From an uncultured Rhizobiaceae bacterium (lineage in GTDB: Bacteria > Pseudomonadota > Alphaproteobacteria > Rhizobiales > Rhizobiaceae), in assembly GCA_947259295.1 (NCBI GenBank), contig CAMYMG010000040.1, forward strand, positions 45,989 to 109,988: a stretch of DNA of 64,000 nt. The letters run 5' to 3'. The first letter of the stretch is position 1. The number at the start of each line of letters is the position of its first letter. This document shows positions 49,737-57,984 of this stretch, one piece after another. Position numbers and translations under genes: made by a program. The notes beneath the pieces were generated by a model. The model did no database searches. It worked only from the letters and a program-made list of their open reading frames with translations, and was not told the origin of the DNA.

Positions 49737-49833
49737 GCACGGCGTTTCACCATCCTTTCATGACAGGCGCATGAATCACGGGTTCCGGGCGACATGGCGC
49801 CGAGCGGGCGATGGAGGGCGCCTTCTGCCCGCC

Positions 49834-51318
49834 TTATGCAGGCACGCGAACGACGACACGCAATCCGCCCATGTCGCTGTCGTCGAGCCGGATGTCGCCG
49901 CCGTGGCTGCGGGCGATGTCCCTGGCAATGGCGAGGCCAAGGCCAGTGCCGCTGGTGTCGAGATTGCGCGCCTGATCCAGTCGGACGAATGGCTTGAACA
50001 CATCCTCCCGGCTCTCGGCCGGAATGCCCGGCCCGTCGTCGTCCACGGTCACCGTCAGGGAGCCACGCGCATGGATGGCGTCGACGCGCACATTGCGCGC
50101 GTAGCGCATTGCGTTGCCGATGACATTTGCCAACAGCCTCTCGAAGGCATTGGGCCGGACATGGACTTCAGGATCGCCGGTCAGCGAGGTCTTGAGCTTG
50201 CGCTTGCGCAGCCTGGCCTCTTCGGCAAGCTTGTCGAAATAGCCCTCGAGATCGAAGCGCCCGGCATCTTCTTCCGCCTCGCCGCGCGCGAATGCGAGAT
50301 AGCCCTCGAGCATGGACTGCATGTCGTTGATGTCCTGATCGAGAGCCTCTGTGTCGACATTCGATCCACTCAACGCCAATTGCAGCTTGAAGCGCGTCAG
50401 GATGGTACGAAGGTCGTGGCTCACACCGGTCAGCATGGCGGTGCGCTGCTCTATCTGCCGTTCAATGCGCTCGCGCATCTGGATGAAGGCGAAGCCGGCG
50501 CGGCGAACCTCTTCGGCGCCGCGCGGGCGGAAATCCGGCGGCATCGGCCGTCCCTTGCCAAAGCTCTCTGCCGCTTCGGCAAGCTTCAGGATCGGACGGA
50601 TCTGGTTGCGCAGGAAGGGGATGGCGATCATCAGAAGGACCAGCGACGTGCCGACCATCCAGATCAGGAAGATGTGGGTGTTCGAGGCGTACGCCTGGCC
50701 GCGGCGGACGAATACCCGGAGCACCTTGTCCTCGAGTTGGATGCGGACTTCCAGCACGCCAGAATTGCCGACCGTGTCGATCCAGAAGGGACGATTGATC
50801 TGGCGGGTGATCTCGGTTGAAAGAATCTGATCTAGGATGGAGAAGAACGGCTTGCGACCAGGTGGCGGAAGAGGGTCGGGTGGCAGGATGTCGATCTTCA
50901 ATGACAGCCGATCCTGCGCGATGCGGATAACCTTGGCGTAGTCGTCATCGTTCGGGTAGGTCTCGATCATCTCGATGATGGCCGCGATATCGCGGGTGGT
51001 GGCCCGCGAAAGCCGCTGCGTCACGGTCTGCCAGTGCCGTTCCATGAAGACCAGCGTGACGACGGATTGCAGCAGGATCATCGGCGTGATGATGATCAGC
51101 AGCGAGCGGGCATAAAGCCGCTTCGGCATATAAATCGCCACGAGACGCCAGAACCGGGTCCAGCGGGTGGAAAACCGCGCCGCCGCCCGCCGGACGCCCG
51201 CAATGAACCCGCTCTGCTGCTGGTCGGGTGCACCTAGACCGGTAGCGATCATCCGATGTCCCGTCCGACGGAGCGAGTCCCACAGGCCGGTCGCCGTCGA
51301 TCGCAATCTATTCCACAC
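49834..51318 (-). CDS. Sensor histidine kinase (EnvZ-like)
   Basis: 494 residues. Two membrane segments (about residues 64-84 and 240-262 by hydropathy: LLIITPMILLQSVVTLVFM and IFLIWMVGTSLVLLMIAIPFL) flank a ~150-residue periplasmic domain. HAMP follows, then the H-box GVSHDLRTILTRF, N-box RLLANVIGNAMRYA, G1 VDDDGPGIP and G2 GTGLGLAIARDI. It is downstream of the response regulator with an 11-bp overlap, so the pair is co-translated. The signal sensed is unknown. Confidence 0.93.
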   Translation of the reverse strand: MWNRLRSTATGLWDSLRRTGHRMIATGLGAPDQQQSGFIAGVRRAAARFSTRWTRFWRLVAIYMPKRLYARSLLIIITPMILLQSVVTLVFMERHWQTVTQRLSRATTRDIAAIIEMIETYPNDDDYAKVIRIAQDRLSLKIDILPPDPLPPPGRKPFFSILDQILSTEITRQINRPFWIDTVGNSGVLEVRIQLEDKVLRVFVRRGQAYASNTHIFLIWMVGTSLVLLMIAIPFLRNQIRPILKLAEAAESFGKGRPMPPDFRPRGAEEVRRAGFAFIQMRERIERQIEQRTAMLTGVSHDLRTILTRFKLQLALSGSNVDTEALDQDINDMQSMLEGYLAFARGEAEEDAGRFDLEGYFDKLAEEARLRKRKLKTSLTGDPEVHVRPNAFERLLANVIGNAMRYARNVRVDAIHARGSLTVTVDDDGPGIPAESREDVFKPFVRLDQARNLDTSGTGLGLAIARDIARSHGGDIRLDDSDMGGLRVVVRVPA

Positions 51319-52024
51319 TCAGACGATATCCGATACCGCGCACCGTTTGCAGCCATACCGGGTTCGAGGGATCCCGCTCGATCTTGCGGCGCAGGCGGTT
51401 GATCTGCACGTCGATCGTCCGTTCGCCGACATCGGACTCGCCCGTTACCAACTCGTGGCGGGGAATGGTCTCGCCGGCTCGGCCGGCAAAGATGGCCAGG
51501 ATCTCCTGCTCGCGGTCGGTCAGCTTCAGCGGTTCGCCGCCACGCTTCAACTCGCGCTTGGCGATCTGGAAGGTGTAGGGTCCGAACACGAGCTGCTCGA
51601 CCTTCGGTGTCGCGACAGGTCCGCCGCGGCGCAGGATATTGTTGATGCGCAGGATCAATTCGCGCGGGTCGAAGGGTTTGGGGAGATAATCGTCGGCTCC
51701 GGCCTCCAGGCCTGCGATGCGGCTGTCGGTTTCCGACAGCGCGGTCAGCATAAGGATCGGCACCTTCTTGTCGATGCGCAGCGACTTCGTCAGGTCGACG
51801 CCGCTCTCGCCTGGCATCATGATGTCCAAGATGAGGAGATCGAAATCGAGGCCCTCGAGCTTGCGCCGCGCCTCGGCGGCATTGCCGGCGGCGGTGACGC
51901 GGAAGCCGTTCTCGGTCAGGTACTGCTTGAGAAGGTTGCGGATCCTGGTGTCGTCGTCGACGACGAGCAAGTGCGGCGCGTCATCGCCAGGTGCCGCCGG
52001 GCCCTCGGTCCTCTCAGTCTCCAT
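51308..52024 (-). CDS. OmpR-family response regulator, PetR-like
   Basis: 238 residues. The receiver domain has the acidic cluster (VVDDDTRIRN), phosphoacceptor Asp in LLILDIMMPGESG and KPFDPREL. The C-terminal winged helix ends DVQINRLRRKIERDPSNPVWLQTVRGIGYRL. It lies between a MarR-family gene and a histidine kinase gene. In Rhodobacter the MarR-like PetP and PetR precede petABC and are needed for their expression; gene order here matches PetP-PetR, though petABC lies 20 kb away. Orthology is an inference. Confidence 0.93.
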   Translation of the reverse strand: METERTEGPAAPGDDAPHLLVVDDDTRIRNLLKQYLTENGFRVTAAGNAAEARRKLEGLDFDLLILDIMMPGESGVDLTKSLRIDKKVPILMLTALSETDSRIAGLEAGADDYLPKPFDPRELILRINNILRRGGPVATPKVEQLVFGPYTFQIAKRELKRGGEPLKLTDREQEILAIFAGRAGETIPRHELVTGESDVGERTIDVQINRLRRKIERDPSNPVWLQTVRGIGYRLSVE

Positions 52025-52544
52025 GGACTTTTCCTGACACGTTTCCGGGCAAATTGTCTATCTGCGTTCTCAGTTCCGGGTTGACCATCGCCTTCAGGAA
52101 CCGCTCGATGGTCTGTCGGTCGTCGCTCGCCGCTCCCTTCAATGCATCGTGGATGCGGCGCGACTGTGGCCTTGCCAGCGCAAGGGCCAGCGAGCGGCCC
52201 TTGGCCGTGGGGTAGAGCTCCCGCTGACGCCTGTCGCGGGGTCCCTGCACCTGGATGATGTGCCCGGTGTCGATCAGCTGCTTCAGCACACGGGCCAGGC
52301 TCTGCTTGGTGATCTTGAGGACGTCGAGCAGTTCCGCGACCGTCAGGCCCGGCATGCGGTTGACGAAATGCAGGATGCGATGGTGCGCTCGCCCGAAACC
52401 GTACTCGGCCAGTATCTGGTCGGGATCGGAGGTGAAGTCCCGATAGGCGAAGAACAGCAATTCGATGATCGACAGGTCGATGCCGTCCTCGCTCGAAAGG
52501 GCGGTTCGTATCGGCTTCGTTGCGGCGCTCGTTCGGTCGGGCAT
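52014..52544 (-). CDS. MarR-family regulator, PetP-like
   Basis: 176 residues. The winged-helix DNA-binding region is FGRAHHRILHFVNRMPGLTVAELLDVLKITKQSLARVLKQLIDTGHIIQV, followed by the wing GPRDRRQRELYPTAKG. It overlaps the response regulator gene by 11 bp. A GTCA/TGAC inverted repeat lies just before its start and overlaps a strong promoter for ilvE on the other strand, so it could repress itself and ilvE. The MarR plus OmpR-like pair resembles PetP/PetR of Rhodobacter. Ligand unknown. Confidence 0.9.
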   Translation of the reverse strand: MPDRTSAATKPIRTALSSEDGIDLSIIELLFFAYRDFTSDPDQILAEYGFGRAHHRILHFVNRMPGLTVAELLDVLKITKQSLARVLKQLIDTGHIIQVQGPRDRRQRELYPTAKGRSLALALARPQSRRIHDALKGAASDDRQTIERFLKAMVNPELRTQIDNLPGNVSGKVHGD

Positions 52545-52572
52545 GCGAATTCGGGGTCCTTCTCAAAAATAC

Positions 52573-52587
52573 GTCAGTAGTGTTGAC
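52573..52587. promoter_or_regulatory. Possible MarR operator
   Basis: GTCAGTAGTGTTGAC: arms GTCA and TGAC separated by 7 bp, between the MarR gene (29 bp away) and ilvE. It overlaps the -35 box of the promoter reading toward ilvE, an ideal place for repression. Short arms, so this is tentative. Confidence 0.3.
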
Positions 52588-52611
52588 ATATATTTGGGGC
52601 GATGGTAATTT
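52583..52611 (+). promoter_or_regulatory. Strong promoter toward ilvE
   Basis: TTGACA (52583-52588), 17-nt spacer, TAATTT (52606-52611): the -35 is a perfect match and the -10 is good. It points toward ilvE, about 170 nt upstream of its start. Confidence 0.5.
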
Positions 52612-52754
52612 TTGCCAAGCTTTTGGGACGATGACGAACGAAAAGGCAAGCCGGTCCGCACTTCTCCGGAACTTCCATCAATTTGCCTTGGTTTGTGCAT
52701 CGGCATAGGCTTTAGCTTTTCAGAAGCGCGCGAAGCAACTGGATAAAGAACGAT

Positions 52755-52768
52755 CGGGCGATCGCCCG
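52755..52768. promoter_or_regulatory. Perfect 14-bp palindrome before ilvE
   Basis: CGGGCGATCGCCCG lies directly before the GGGAGGT ribosome binding site of ilvE. In the mRNA it would form a hairpin next to the ribosome binding site; in DNA it could bind a dimeric regulator. Confidence 0.35.
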
Positions 52769-52781
52769 CGGGAGGTAGATC

Positions 52782-53675
52782 ATGGCATCCGTTCCATTCG
52801 ACCAGCTTGAAGGTTTCATCTGGATGAACGGCGAGTTCGTCAACTGGGCGGACGCCAAGGTGCACGTGCTGACGCACGGCCTGCATTATGCAAGTGCCGT
52901 ATTCGAAGGCGAGCGCGCCTATGGCGGTGAAATCTTCAAACTGACCGAGCACACCGAAAGGCTGCATGAATCCGCTCGCCTTCTCGGCTTCAAGATTCCC
53001 TACAGCGTCGAAGAGATCGACAATGCCTGCCGCACGCTGCTGCAGAAGCAGGGCTTCAAGGACGCCTATGTCCGGCCGATCGCATGGCGCGGCAGCGAGC
53101 AGATGGGCGTTTCGGCGCAGAACAACCGGATCAATTGCGCGGTGGCGATCTGGCAGTGGCCGAGCTATTTCGATCCGGCCCAGAAGCTGAAGGGCATCCG
53201 GCTCGACATGGCGGAGTGGCGCCGCCCCGATCCGCGGACGGCCCCCTCAAAGTCGAAGGCGGCTGGTCTCTACATGATCTGCACGCTGTCCAAGCATGCG
53301 GCGGAAGCCAAGGGCTATGCCGATGCCATGATGCTGGACTGGCGCGGCCAGGTAGCCGAAGCCACCGGAGCCAATATCTTCTTCGTCAAGGACGGCAAGA
53401 TCCACACGCCGACACCCGACTGCTTCCTGGACGGCATCACGCGTCGCACCGTGATCGGCCTTGCCAAGGACCGGCGCCTTGATGTGATCGAGCGCGCCAT
53501 CATGCCGGAAGAACTCGAAGGCTTCGAGCAATGCTTCCTGACCGGCACGGCCGCCGAGGTGACGCCGGTCTCGGAAATCGGGCCCTATCGCTTCGAAGTC
53601 GGCGAAATCGCCAAGACCCTGATGCATGACTACAACGCGGCCGTTCAGCCGAAGCAGGCCATCGCCGCAGAATAG
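52782..53675 (+). CDS. ilvE: Branched-chain amino acid aminotransferase (class IV)
   Basis: 297 residues with a strong GGGAGGT site. PLP-dependent; transfers the amino group between glutamate and leucine, isoleucine or valine in the cytoplasm. WADAKVHVLTHGLHYASAVFEGERAY is the N-terminal core and the PLP lysine is in the SKAAGLYMICTL region. EATGANIFFVKDGKIHTP and DGITRRTVIGLA are typical. It is divergent from the MarR operon and has its own promoter, an unusual long leader of ~170 nt and a palindrome beside its ribosome binding site. Confidence 0.94.
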   Translation: MASVPFDQLEGFIWMNGEFVNWADAKVHVLTHGLHYASAVFEGERAYGGEIFKLTEHTERLHESARLLGFKIPYSVEEIDNACRTLLQKQGFKDAYVRPIAWRGSEQMGVSAQNNRINCAVAIWQWPSYFDPAQKLKGIRLDMAEWRRPDPRTAPSKSKAAGLYMICTLSKHAAEAKGYADAMMLDWRGQVAEATGANIFFVKDGKIHTPTPDCFLDGITRRTVIGLAKDRRLDVIERAIMPEELEGFEQCFLTGTAAEVTPVSEIGPYRFEVGEIAKTLMHDYNAAVQPKQAIAAE

Positions 53676-53746
53676 GCTGCGGCAATCGTTAGCGCAGTCA
53701 TGGGCGACACGAAGAAATAGACCGCCCGGCACACGGCACTATATTG

Positions 53747-53770
53747 ATGGGCGACCTCACGGTCGCCCAT
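53747..53770 (+). terminator. Hairpin after ilvE
   Basis: ATGGGCGACC, loop TCAC, GGTCGCCCAT: a perfect 10-bp stem between ilvE and the next gene, followed by TGCGTTCT. It could terminate ilvE transcripts or lie in the leader of the downstream gene. Confidence 0.45.
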
Positions 53771-53834
53771 TGCGTTCTGGGGTTGCCCGACTTGCGAAAA
53801 GGGCCCGCCGCGGGTCACACAGGAAAGGAATACC

Positions 53835-54476
53835 ATGGGGCAGCTGAATGCCGGCATCGTGCCGGTTACACCCTTCCAGCAGAACTGCACGATCCTCTTC
53901 GATACCAACGACAAGACAGGTGTCGTGGTCGATCCGGGCGGGGAGATCGATAAGATCCTGTCGGTCCTGAAGGACAATGGCATCACCGCCACCGCGATCT
54001 GGCTGACGCACGGCCATATCGACCACGCGGGCGGAGCCATGGATCTCAAGGAAGCGCTCGGTATCGACATTATCGGGCCGCATGAAGCCGACCGTCCGCT
54101 GCTCGAGGGGCTGGAGGCTCAGGCGCGCCATTTCGGGATTTCAGGCGCGGTGCGCAACTGCACACCGGACCGCTTTCTCGCCGAGGGCGAGACCGTGTTT
54201 TTCGGCGAGCATTCATTCGAGGTGCTGCATTGCCCCGGCCACGCGCCAGGGCATGTCGTGTTCTACAACCGGGCAGCGAAGTTCGCGCATGTCGGCGATG
54301 TTCTGTTCAACGGCTCGATCGGCCGCACCGACCTGCCGGGCGGGGATCATGCCACGCTGATCCGCTCGATCAAGGAAAAGCTGCTGCCGCTCGGCGACGA
54401 CATCGGCTTCATATGCGGCCATGGCCCGGGCAGCCGGCTCGGCGACGAGCGTCGCGGCAACCCCTTCCTGGTCTAA
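53835..54476 (+). CDS. Metallo-beta-lactamase-fold hydrolase (glyoxalase II-like)
   Basis: 213 residues with AGGAAAGG before the ATG. The metal-binding motif THGHIDHAGG is complete, with further His residues in HCPGHAPGHVVFY and FICGHGPGS and the bridging Asp in FAHVGDVLF. This is the YcbL-type glyoxalase II-like subgroup. It probably cleaves a small thioester such as a glutathione conjugate in the cytoplasm, but the substrate cannot be read from sequence. It lies downstream of ilvE but behind a hairpin. Confidence 0.88.
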   Translation: MGQLNAGIVPVTPFQQNCTILFDTNDKTGVVVDPGGEIDKILSVLKDNGITATAIWLTHGHIDHAGGAMDLKEALGIDIIGPHEADRPLLEGLEAQARHFGISGAVRNCTPDRFLAEGETVFFGEHSFEVLHCPGHAPGHVVFYNRAAKFAHVGDVLFNGSIGRTDLPGGDHATLIRSIKEKLLPLGDDIGFICGHGPGSRLGDERRGNPFLV

Positions 54477-54499
54477 ACCGTAATTCCAGTCCGGTTGGA

Positions 54500-54531
54500 G
54501 GCACCGTCAGGCTGCGTGCGCCGACGGTGCC
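54500..54531. terminator. Hairpin between the MBL-fold gene and the BA14K gene
   Basis: GGCACCGTC (54500-54508) pairs with GACGGTGCC (54523-54531). It lies between two convergent genes and has no T-run on either side, so termination is inferred only from position. Confidence 0.4.
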
Positions 54532-54537
54532 GGTCAG

Positions 54538-54978
54538 TCAGTTGGCCACGCAAAAGTGCTGCTGGCCGTCGTAGCCGGTATAGGTTCCGGTGCGGGCCTT
54601 GAAGCTGCGGTAGCGGTCGGCGCAGTAGTCGTACCAGTCCTCGGTCCATGGCTCGATCGACGAGTAGCCGTAGCGCGGATCGTCATACCCGGCCGCATAG
54701 CGGCGGACCGGCTCTCGCCTCGGCACATAGGCCGGTTCGCGATAGACAGGTTCGCGATAGGCAGGCTCCGAATAGGCGGGCCGTGATGCCAGCCCTACGG
54801 CCAGGGCACCGGCAGCGAGGCCGAGAATGCCTGCGACCGCCAGGTCATTACCGCGCGAGTCGTGGTAGCCATGGTGGCGGCGCCAGTGGCGTTCGCCCGC
54901 ATTGGCGGCGGGGAGGGTGGCCAGCGTCGTGGCTGCCACGGCAACCGAGAGCACGGCGGTCTTCAGAATGCGGTTCAT
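54538..54978 (-). CDS. BA14K-family exported protein
   Basis: 146 residues from the ATG at 54978 with AGGAGAC upstream. A signal peptide ends at AANA before GERHW. A second hydrophobic stretch (LAVAGILGLAAGALAVGLA, about residues 46-64) may anchor it. A run of YREPVY/YSEPAY repeats (about residues 66-90) leads to the C-terminal BA14K motif YCADRYRSFKARTGTYTGYDGQQHFC with its two Cys. The Brucella family member is a lectin-like surface antigen. Function here is unknown. Confidence 0.88.
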   Translation of the reverse strand: MNRILKTAVLSVAVAATTLATLPAANAGERHWRRHHGYHDSRGNDLAVAGILGLAAGALAVGLASRPAYSEPAYREPVYREPAYVPRREPVRRYAAGYDDPRYGYSSIEPWTEDWYDYCADRYRSFKARTGTYTGYDGQQHFCVAN

Positions 54979-55183
54979 GTCGTCTCCTTCGCGCCGGCGA
55001 CACGTTGAAGGCCGGTGCATGAGACGACATTAGGATCGCGGACCTGAACGCCGGCTGAACGGCAGGGGTCGGGCTCGAGGTGCCGCCTCGACGCTCGACC
55101 GACCTGGTCCCGCGGTCCGGGAAGCCTTCCTGTGGCGCCTTCAAGCAGGCGCCAGCGCTACGTCGGCCGGCGCGCCGACCGGG

Positions 55184-55396
55184 TCAGGCGACCGAAAGAT
55201 TGACCGCCTTGGGACCCTTGCCGCGTTTGTCCGGCTCGGTCTCGAATGTCACTTTCTGCCCGTCTTCCAGACCCTCCAGGCCGGAAGCCTGCACGGCCGA
55301 AATGTGCACGAACACATCCTTGTCGCCGCCTTCCGGCGTGATGAAGCCGAAACCCTTTGCGTGATTGAAAAACTTGACAGTGCCGGTCTGCGGCAT
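55184..55396 (-). CDS. Cold-shock domain protein, first copy
   Basis: 70 residues with AGGAG before the ATG. RNA-binding motifs RNP1 (KGFGFI) and RNP2 (VFVHI) are intact. CspA-type proteins melt mRNA structure during cold or growth-phase changes. It is 74% identical by eye to the copy at 56294-56506. Both genes share a 34-nt element about 165 nt before their ATG, which implies a long, structured leader as in other cold-shock genes. Confidence 0.95.
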   Translation of the reverse strand: MPQTGTVKFFNHAKGFGFITPEGGDKDVFVHISAVQASGLEGLEDGQKVTFETEPDKRGKGPKAVNLSVA

Positions 55397-55695
55397 GGGA
55401 AACTCCTCTATCCCACTGCTTCATTGCCAACGGGTTTTGGCCCGCTGGCTCGGCCGTTCACTGGGGGAGACCAGACGTTTCACCGCGCCGGGACTTTGCC
55501 GTTGTCCTCTGTGTCACGGTGCGCCCGGACCCCTTGATTTCTCGAGCGCTGTCAATCAAGCCTCCGGGCCGGCAAATGCCCGAGACCGAAATTTTTCCCC
55601 ATTTTGTGTATTCGGGCAAGCAGAAACTTTCCGCGGCGGTCGGCGGAATGATCTTGCCTGCGGTTAGCCGCAGCCTTTACCGGTGCGGTAGCTGC
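55397..55695. other. Leader and upstream region of the first cold-shock gene
   Basis: 299 bp with no convincing gene on either strand. The csp leader (minus strand) runs through it and includes the shared 34-nt element at 55562-55595. The remaining 100 bp are the 3' side of the exported-protein gene. Confidence 0.45.
55562..55595 (-). promoter_or_regulatory. Shared cold-shock leader element, copy 1
   Basis: CTCCGGGCCGGCAAATGCCC followed by GAGACCGAAATTTT on the plus strand. It aligns with the second copy at 30 of 34 columns, and 165 nt separate it from the csp start. The genes' other upstream sequence is not similar, so the element is selected. It may be the promoter/transcription start or a cold-box-like RNA element. 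Confidence 0.7.
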
Positions 55696-56124
55696 CTATT
55701 GTTCGCAGAACTGCACGACGCCTATGCGGATGCAATTTTGCCGGGAACCGCCACCGTCATACTGGCGATACACCTTTACCCTGCAGTTCGGGCCCACATG
55801 CCGGTGCGTCACGCGTGCGCCGTACTCGGGCAGATAGTGCCGCTCGACTTCGCGATGGCAATCCCTGCGGCCGTCGTAGGAATCCTCTTCCGGCGGGTCG
55901 ACGAGGACCACCCTGCAGTTCGACTGCCTGTGACGATGCCAGACCCTGCGATCGTATTGCGGCAGGAAGTGCCGCCGGACATCGCCATGGCAATCAACCG
56001 CCACTTGCACCACCAGACCATCGGCGGGCTGCGAGACGGGCGCCTGCGGCATGGCCACTGATTGCCCGCATACACCGACAGCAAGCGCCACCAGGGATGC
56101 GCCGAACACGCTGAAAGCCCTCAT
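55696..56124 (-). CDS. Exported protein with two Cys/His motif repeats
   Basis: 142 residues from the ATG at 56124 (GGGAGGGAAAG upstream); a further start at 56142 would place this site inside the gene. A signal peptide is followed by two ~32-residue repeats (44-75 and 88-119). Each has DCHxxVxxH, a spacer, then HRHxxxxCRV. Each repeat keeps two Cys and several His and could be a disulfide knot or metal site. A third Cys pair (NCIRI and FCEQ) ends the chain. A single copy of the motif occurs in the gene at 56872-57117. I recognise no named family. Confidence 0.75.
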   Translation of the reverse strand: MRAFSVFGASLVALAVGVCGQSVAMPQAPVSQPADGLVVQVAVDCHGDVRRHFLPQYDRRVWHRHRQSNCRVVLVDPPEEDSYDGRRDCHREVERHYLPEYGARVTHRHVGPNCRVKVYRQYDGGGSRQNCIRIGVVQFCEQ

Positions 56125-56293
56125 CTTTCCCTCCCGCCCCATTGCCAGCAGACAATGTCACGAAAAGCGCGGTTTTCAAGCTGTATTCGGCCAAGGTCTT
56201 CCGCGACGGCCAACAAAAACGAGCATGACGGGGCCGGCCATCATGCTCTTCTTGCAACTTTGCAATGCCGACCTTACGGCCGGCAAGTAATTT

Positions 56294-56506
56294 CTATTCG
56301 GCGCGCAGGTTGACCGCCTTGGGGCCTTTGCCCATGCGATCTGGCTCGACGTCGAAGGTGACCTTCTGGCCGTCCACGAGCGTGCGCAGGCCGGATGCCT
56401 CGATCGCCGAGATGTGGACGAAGACGTCCTTGTCGCCGCCTTCCGGCGTGATGAAGCCGAAGCCTTTGGTTGCGTTGAAGAACTTTACGGTGCCGGTCTG
56501 GGCCAT
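56294..56506 (-). CDS. Cold-shock domain protein, second copy
   Basis: 70 residues with AGGAG before the ATG. RNP1 KGFGFI and RNP2 VFVHI are intact. It is closely similar to the first copy, with most differences in the C-terminal half. It carries the same upstream 34-nt element at nearly the same distance. The two genes probably arose by duplication of gene plus leader, with an exported-protein gene between them. Confidence 0.95.
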   Translation of the reverse strand: MAQTGTVKFFNATKGFGFITPEGGDKDVFVHISAIEASGLRTLVDGQKVTFDVEPDRMGKGPKAVNLRAE

Positions 56507-56871
56507 TGGGAGAACTCCTTCACCCGTTGCTATGTCTGGTTCCTCGTTCGCCGCGTCGCTTCGGCTTGAAGGTCCGGTGGTTATCTGGCGGCATGCATTG
56601 GCCCCCCGCCATGGCAGGGCTGTCAGAGATTCACGGTATCGGGGAAAGGGTCGATCAAAACGTTCCAGATCTCCGGGTCAGCAAATGCCCGAACCCAAAT
56701 TTTATCGCACGGAAAGTGATTTCTGACAAGCCGGGGCTTGAACTTAGCGTAACGTAAGCTTTTTGCGTGACCGGGTTCTGCCCGGCTGTTCGATCCCGAC
56801 GACAGGACTGCCAGACGCGAAGCGCTGACGCTGCGGGACGCACGGGCGGCGCAATAGGCCGAAACTTTTGT
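56507..56871. other. Leader and upstream region of the second cold-shock gene
   Basis: 365 bp with no convincing gene. It contains the shared leader element (56671-56703) and, further upstream, a stretch of lower GC (56700-56765). Confidence 0.45.
56671..56703 (-). promoter_or_regulatory. Shared cold-shock leader element, copy 2
   Basis: CTCCGGGTCAGCAAATGCCC followed by GAACCCAAATTTT on the plus strand: one gap and three substitutions relative to copy 1. It is separated from the csp start by 164 nt, compared with 165 for copy 1. Confidence 0.7.
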
Positions 56872-57117
56872 TCAATTGCTGCGAAGTTGCTTCACTTCGC
56901 GCACCCGGCAATCGTCGCCGACATGCCGATGCCGGATCATCACTCCGAATATCCGATGCGTGCGGACGCTGCGGTGGCAGTCGGCTGGCTTCCTGTAGCC
57001 TGCCTTGAGCGCCGCCGCTGTGTCGAACGACGCCATCGGCGGCATGGTGGTCGCGGCAACCACGGCGCCGGCGCAGGCCGACAGGACCAACGCAAGGGCG
57101 ATCGAGCGGAAGTGCAT
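56872..57117 (-). CDS. Small exported protein with one Cys/His motif
   Basis: 81 residues from the ATG at 57117 with GAGGAG upstream. A signal peptide ends at about AVVAA. The rest is little more than one copy of the motif (residues 46-75): DCHxxVxxH then HRHVGxxCRV, closely matching the repeats of the protein at 55696-56124 (HRHVG-x2-CRV is shared). So the two genes, on either side of a cold-shock gene, belong to one family. Function unknown. Confidence 0.7.
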   Translation of the reverse strand: MHFRSIALALVLSACAGAVVAATTMPPMASFDTAAALKAGYRKPADCHRSVRTHRIFGVMIRHRHVGDDCRVREVKQLRSN

Positions 57118-57268
57118 GGCTGCTCCTCGTTGTGGCTGCTGCGTGTGATGGTTTCTGAGGTGATAATAACCCAAGTTGCCGCATCGGAACCCCGGCTATT
57201 TTCAAGACCCGCTCCGCTGGTTAATTCTTGGTTGCGAATTGCCGGCGTTTTTTCGTTCGCGATCGAGG

Positions 57269-57901
57269 CTATTCTTCGACGCCCGGATAGGCCGAGGCCT
57301 TGAGCAGGCCGGCCAGATGGGCGGCGTTCGAGGCCGCCATCTCGATCATGCCCGCGACCTTTTCCGGGGTTTCCGGCAGGTCGACGAAGTTCACGCTGCC
57401 CATCGCCTCGCCGACCCAGTAGAGGCCGGCATTGGCTGGAATGGTGAAGCCGACATCGTTGAGCGACTGGAAGCAGGCGGCATGGCAGGCATGCGCACCG
57501 TCCTCGTTGCCGACGATTGCGACGAGCGCGACCTTGCCGGCGGCCGGCATGCGCCCACGGTCGTCGGTCTCGCCGAGAAACGCGTCCAGCCGCTCAAGCA
57601 CCCGCTTGGCGACGCTCGAAGGCTGGCCCATCCAGATCGGCAGGCCGAGCACAAAGATGTCGGCGGCGACGATCTGCTCGCGCAGCGCCGGCCAGTCGTC
57701 GCCATCGCCCATGTCGGAAAGGACGCCAGGCTTGATGTTGTGGTCAAGCACGCGAACCGGCCGGTCCGACGTGACCCCGTGCTTTCCGAGCGCGGTCAGG
57801 ATCTCCGACAGCATCTTGTCGGTGGACGACTTCTCGTCGGCCGAAGAGGGTTTGAGCGAACAGTTGAGGGCGTAGGCGGTCAGCTTCTTGTCGTTGGCCA
57901 T
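57269..57901 (-). CDS. Flavodoxin-family NAD(P)H-dependent reductase
   Basis: 210 residues. The start LTAYALNCSLKPSSADEKSSTDKMLSEIL carries a phosphate-binding loop (NCSLKPS). The flavodoxin fold continues with ADIFVLGLPIWMGQPSSVAKRVLERLDAF, where PIW contacts FMN. This group includes NAD(P)H:quinone and azo reductases, some of which reduce chromate. It follows chrA on the same strand, so a supporting role in chromate detoxification is possible but not shown. Confidence 0.85.
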   Translation of the reverse strand: MANDKKLTAYALNCSLKPSSADEKSSTDKMLSEILTALGKHGVTSDRPVRVLDHNIKPGVLSDMGDGDDWPALREQIVAADIFVLGLPIWMGQPSSVAKRVLERLDAFLGETDDRGRMPAAGKVALVAIVGNEDGAHACHAACFQSLNDVGFTIPANAGLYWVGEAMGSVNFVDLPETPEKVAGMIEMAASNAAHLAGLLKASAYPGVEE

Positions 57902-57984
57902 GTCAGGTTCCTTTCCGATTGTTGGAAAGGCAACGTCCTGGCACCGGATGGGTTGCGGGCGACCTTGCCCGCCCGGCTTTTGTC

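Noticed and set aside
54720..54785. Tandem repeats (TTCGCGATA units) as a repeat array or CRISPR
   Set aside because: They encode the YREPVY/YREPAY repeats of the BA14K protein; no spacers.
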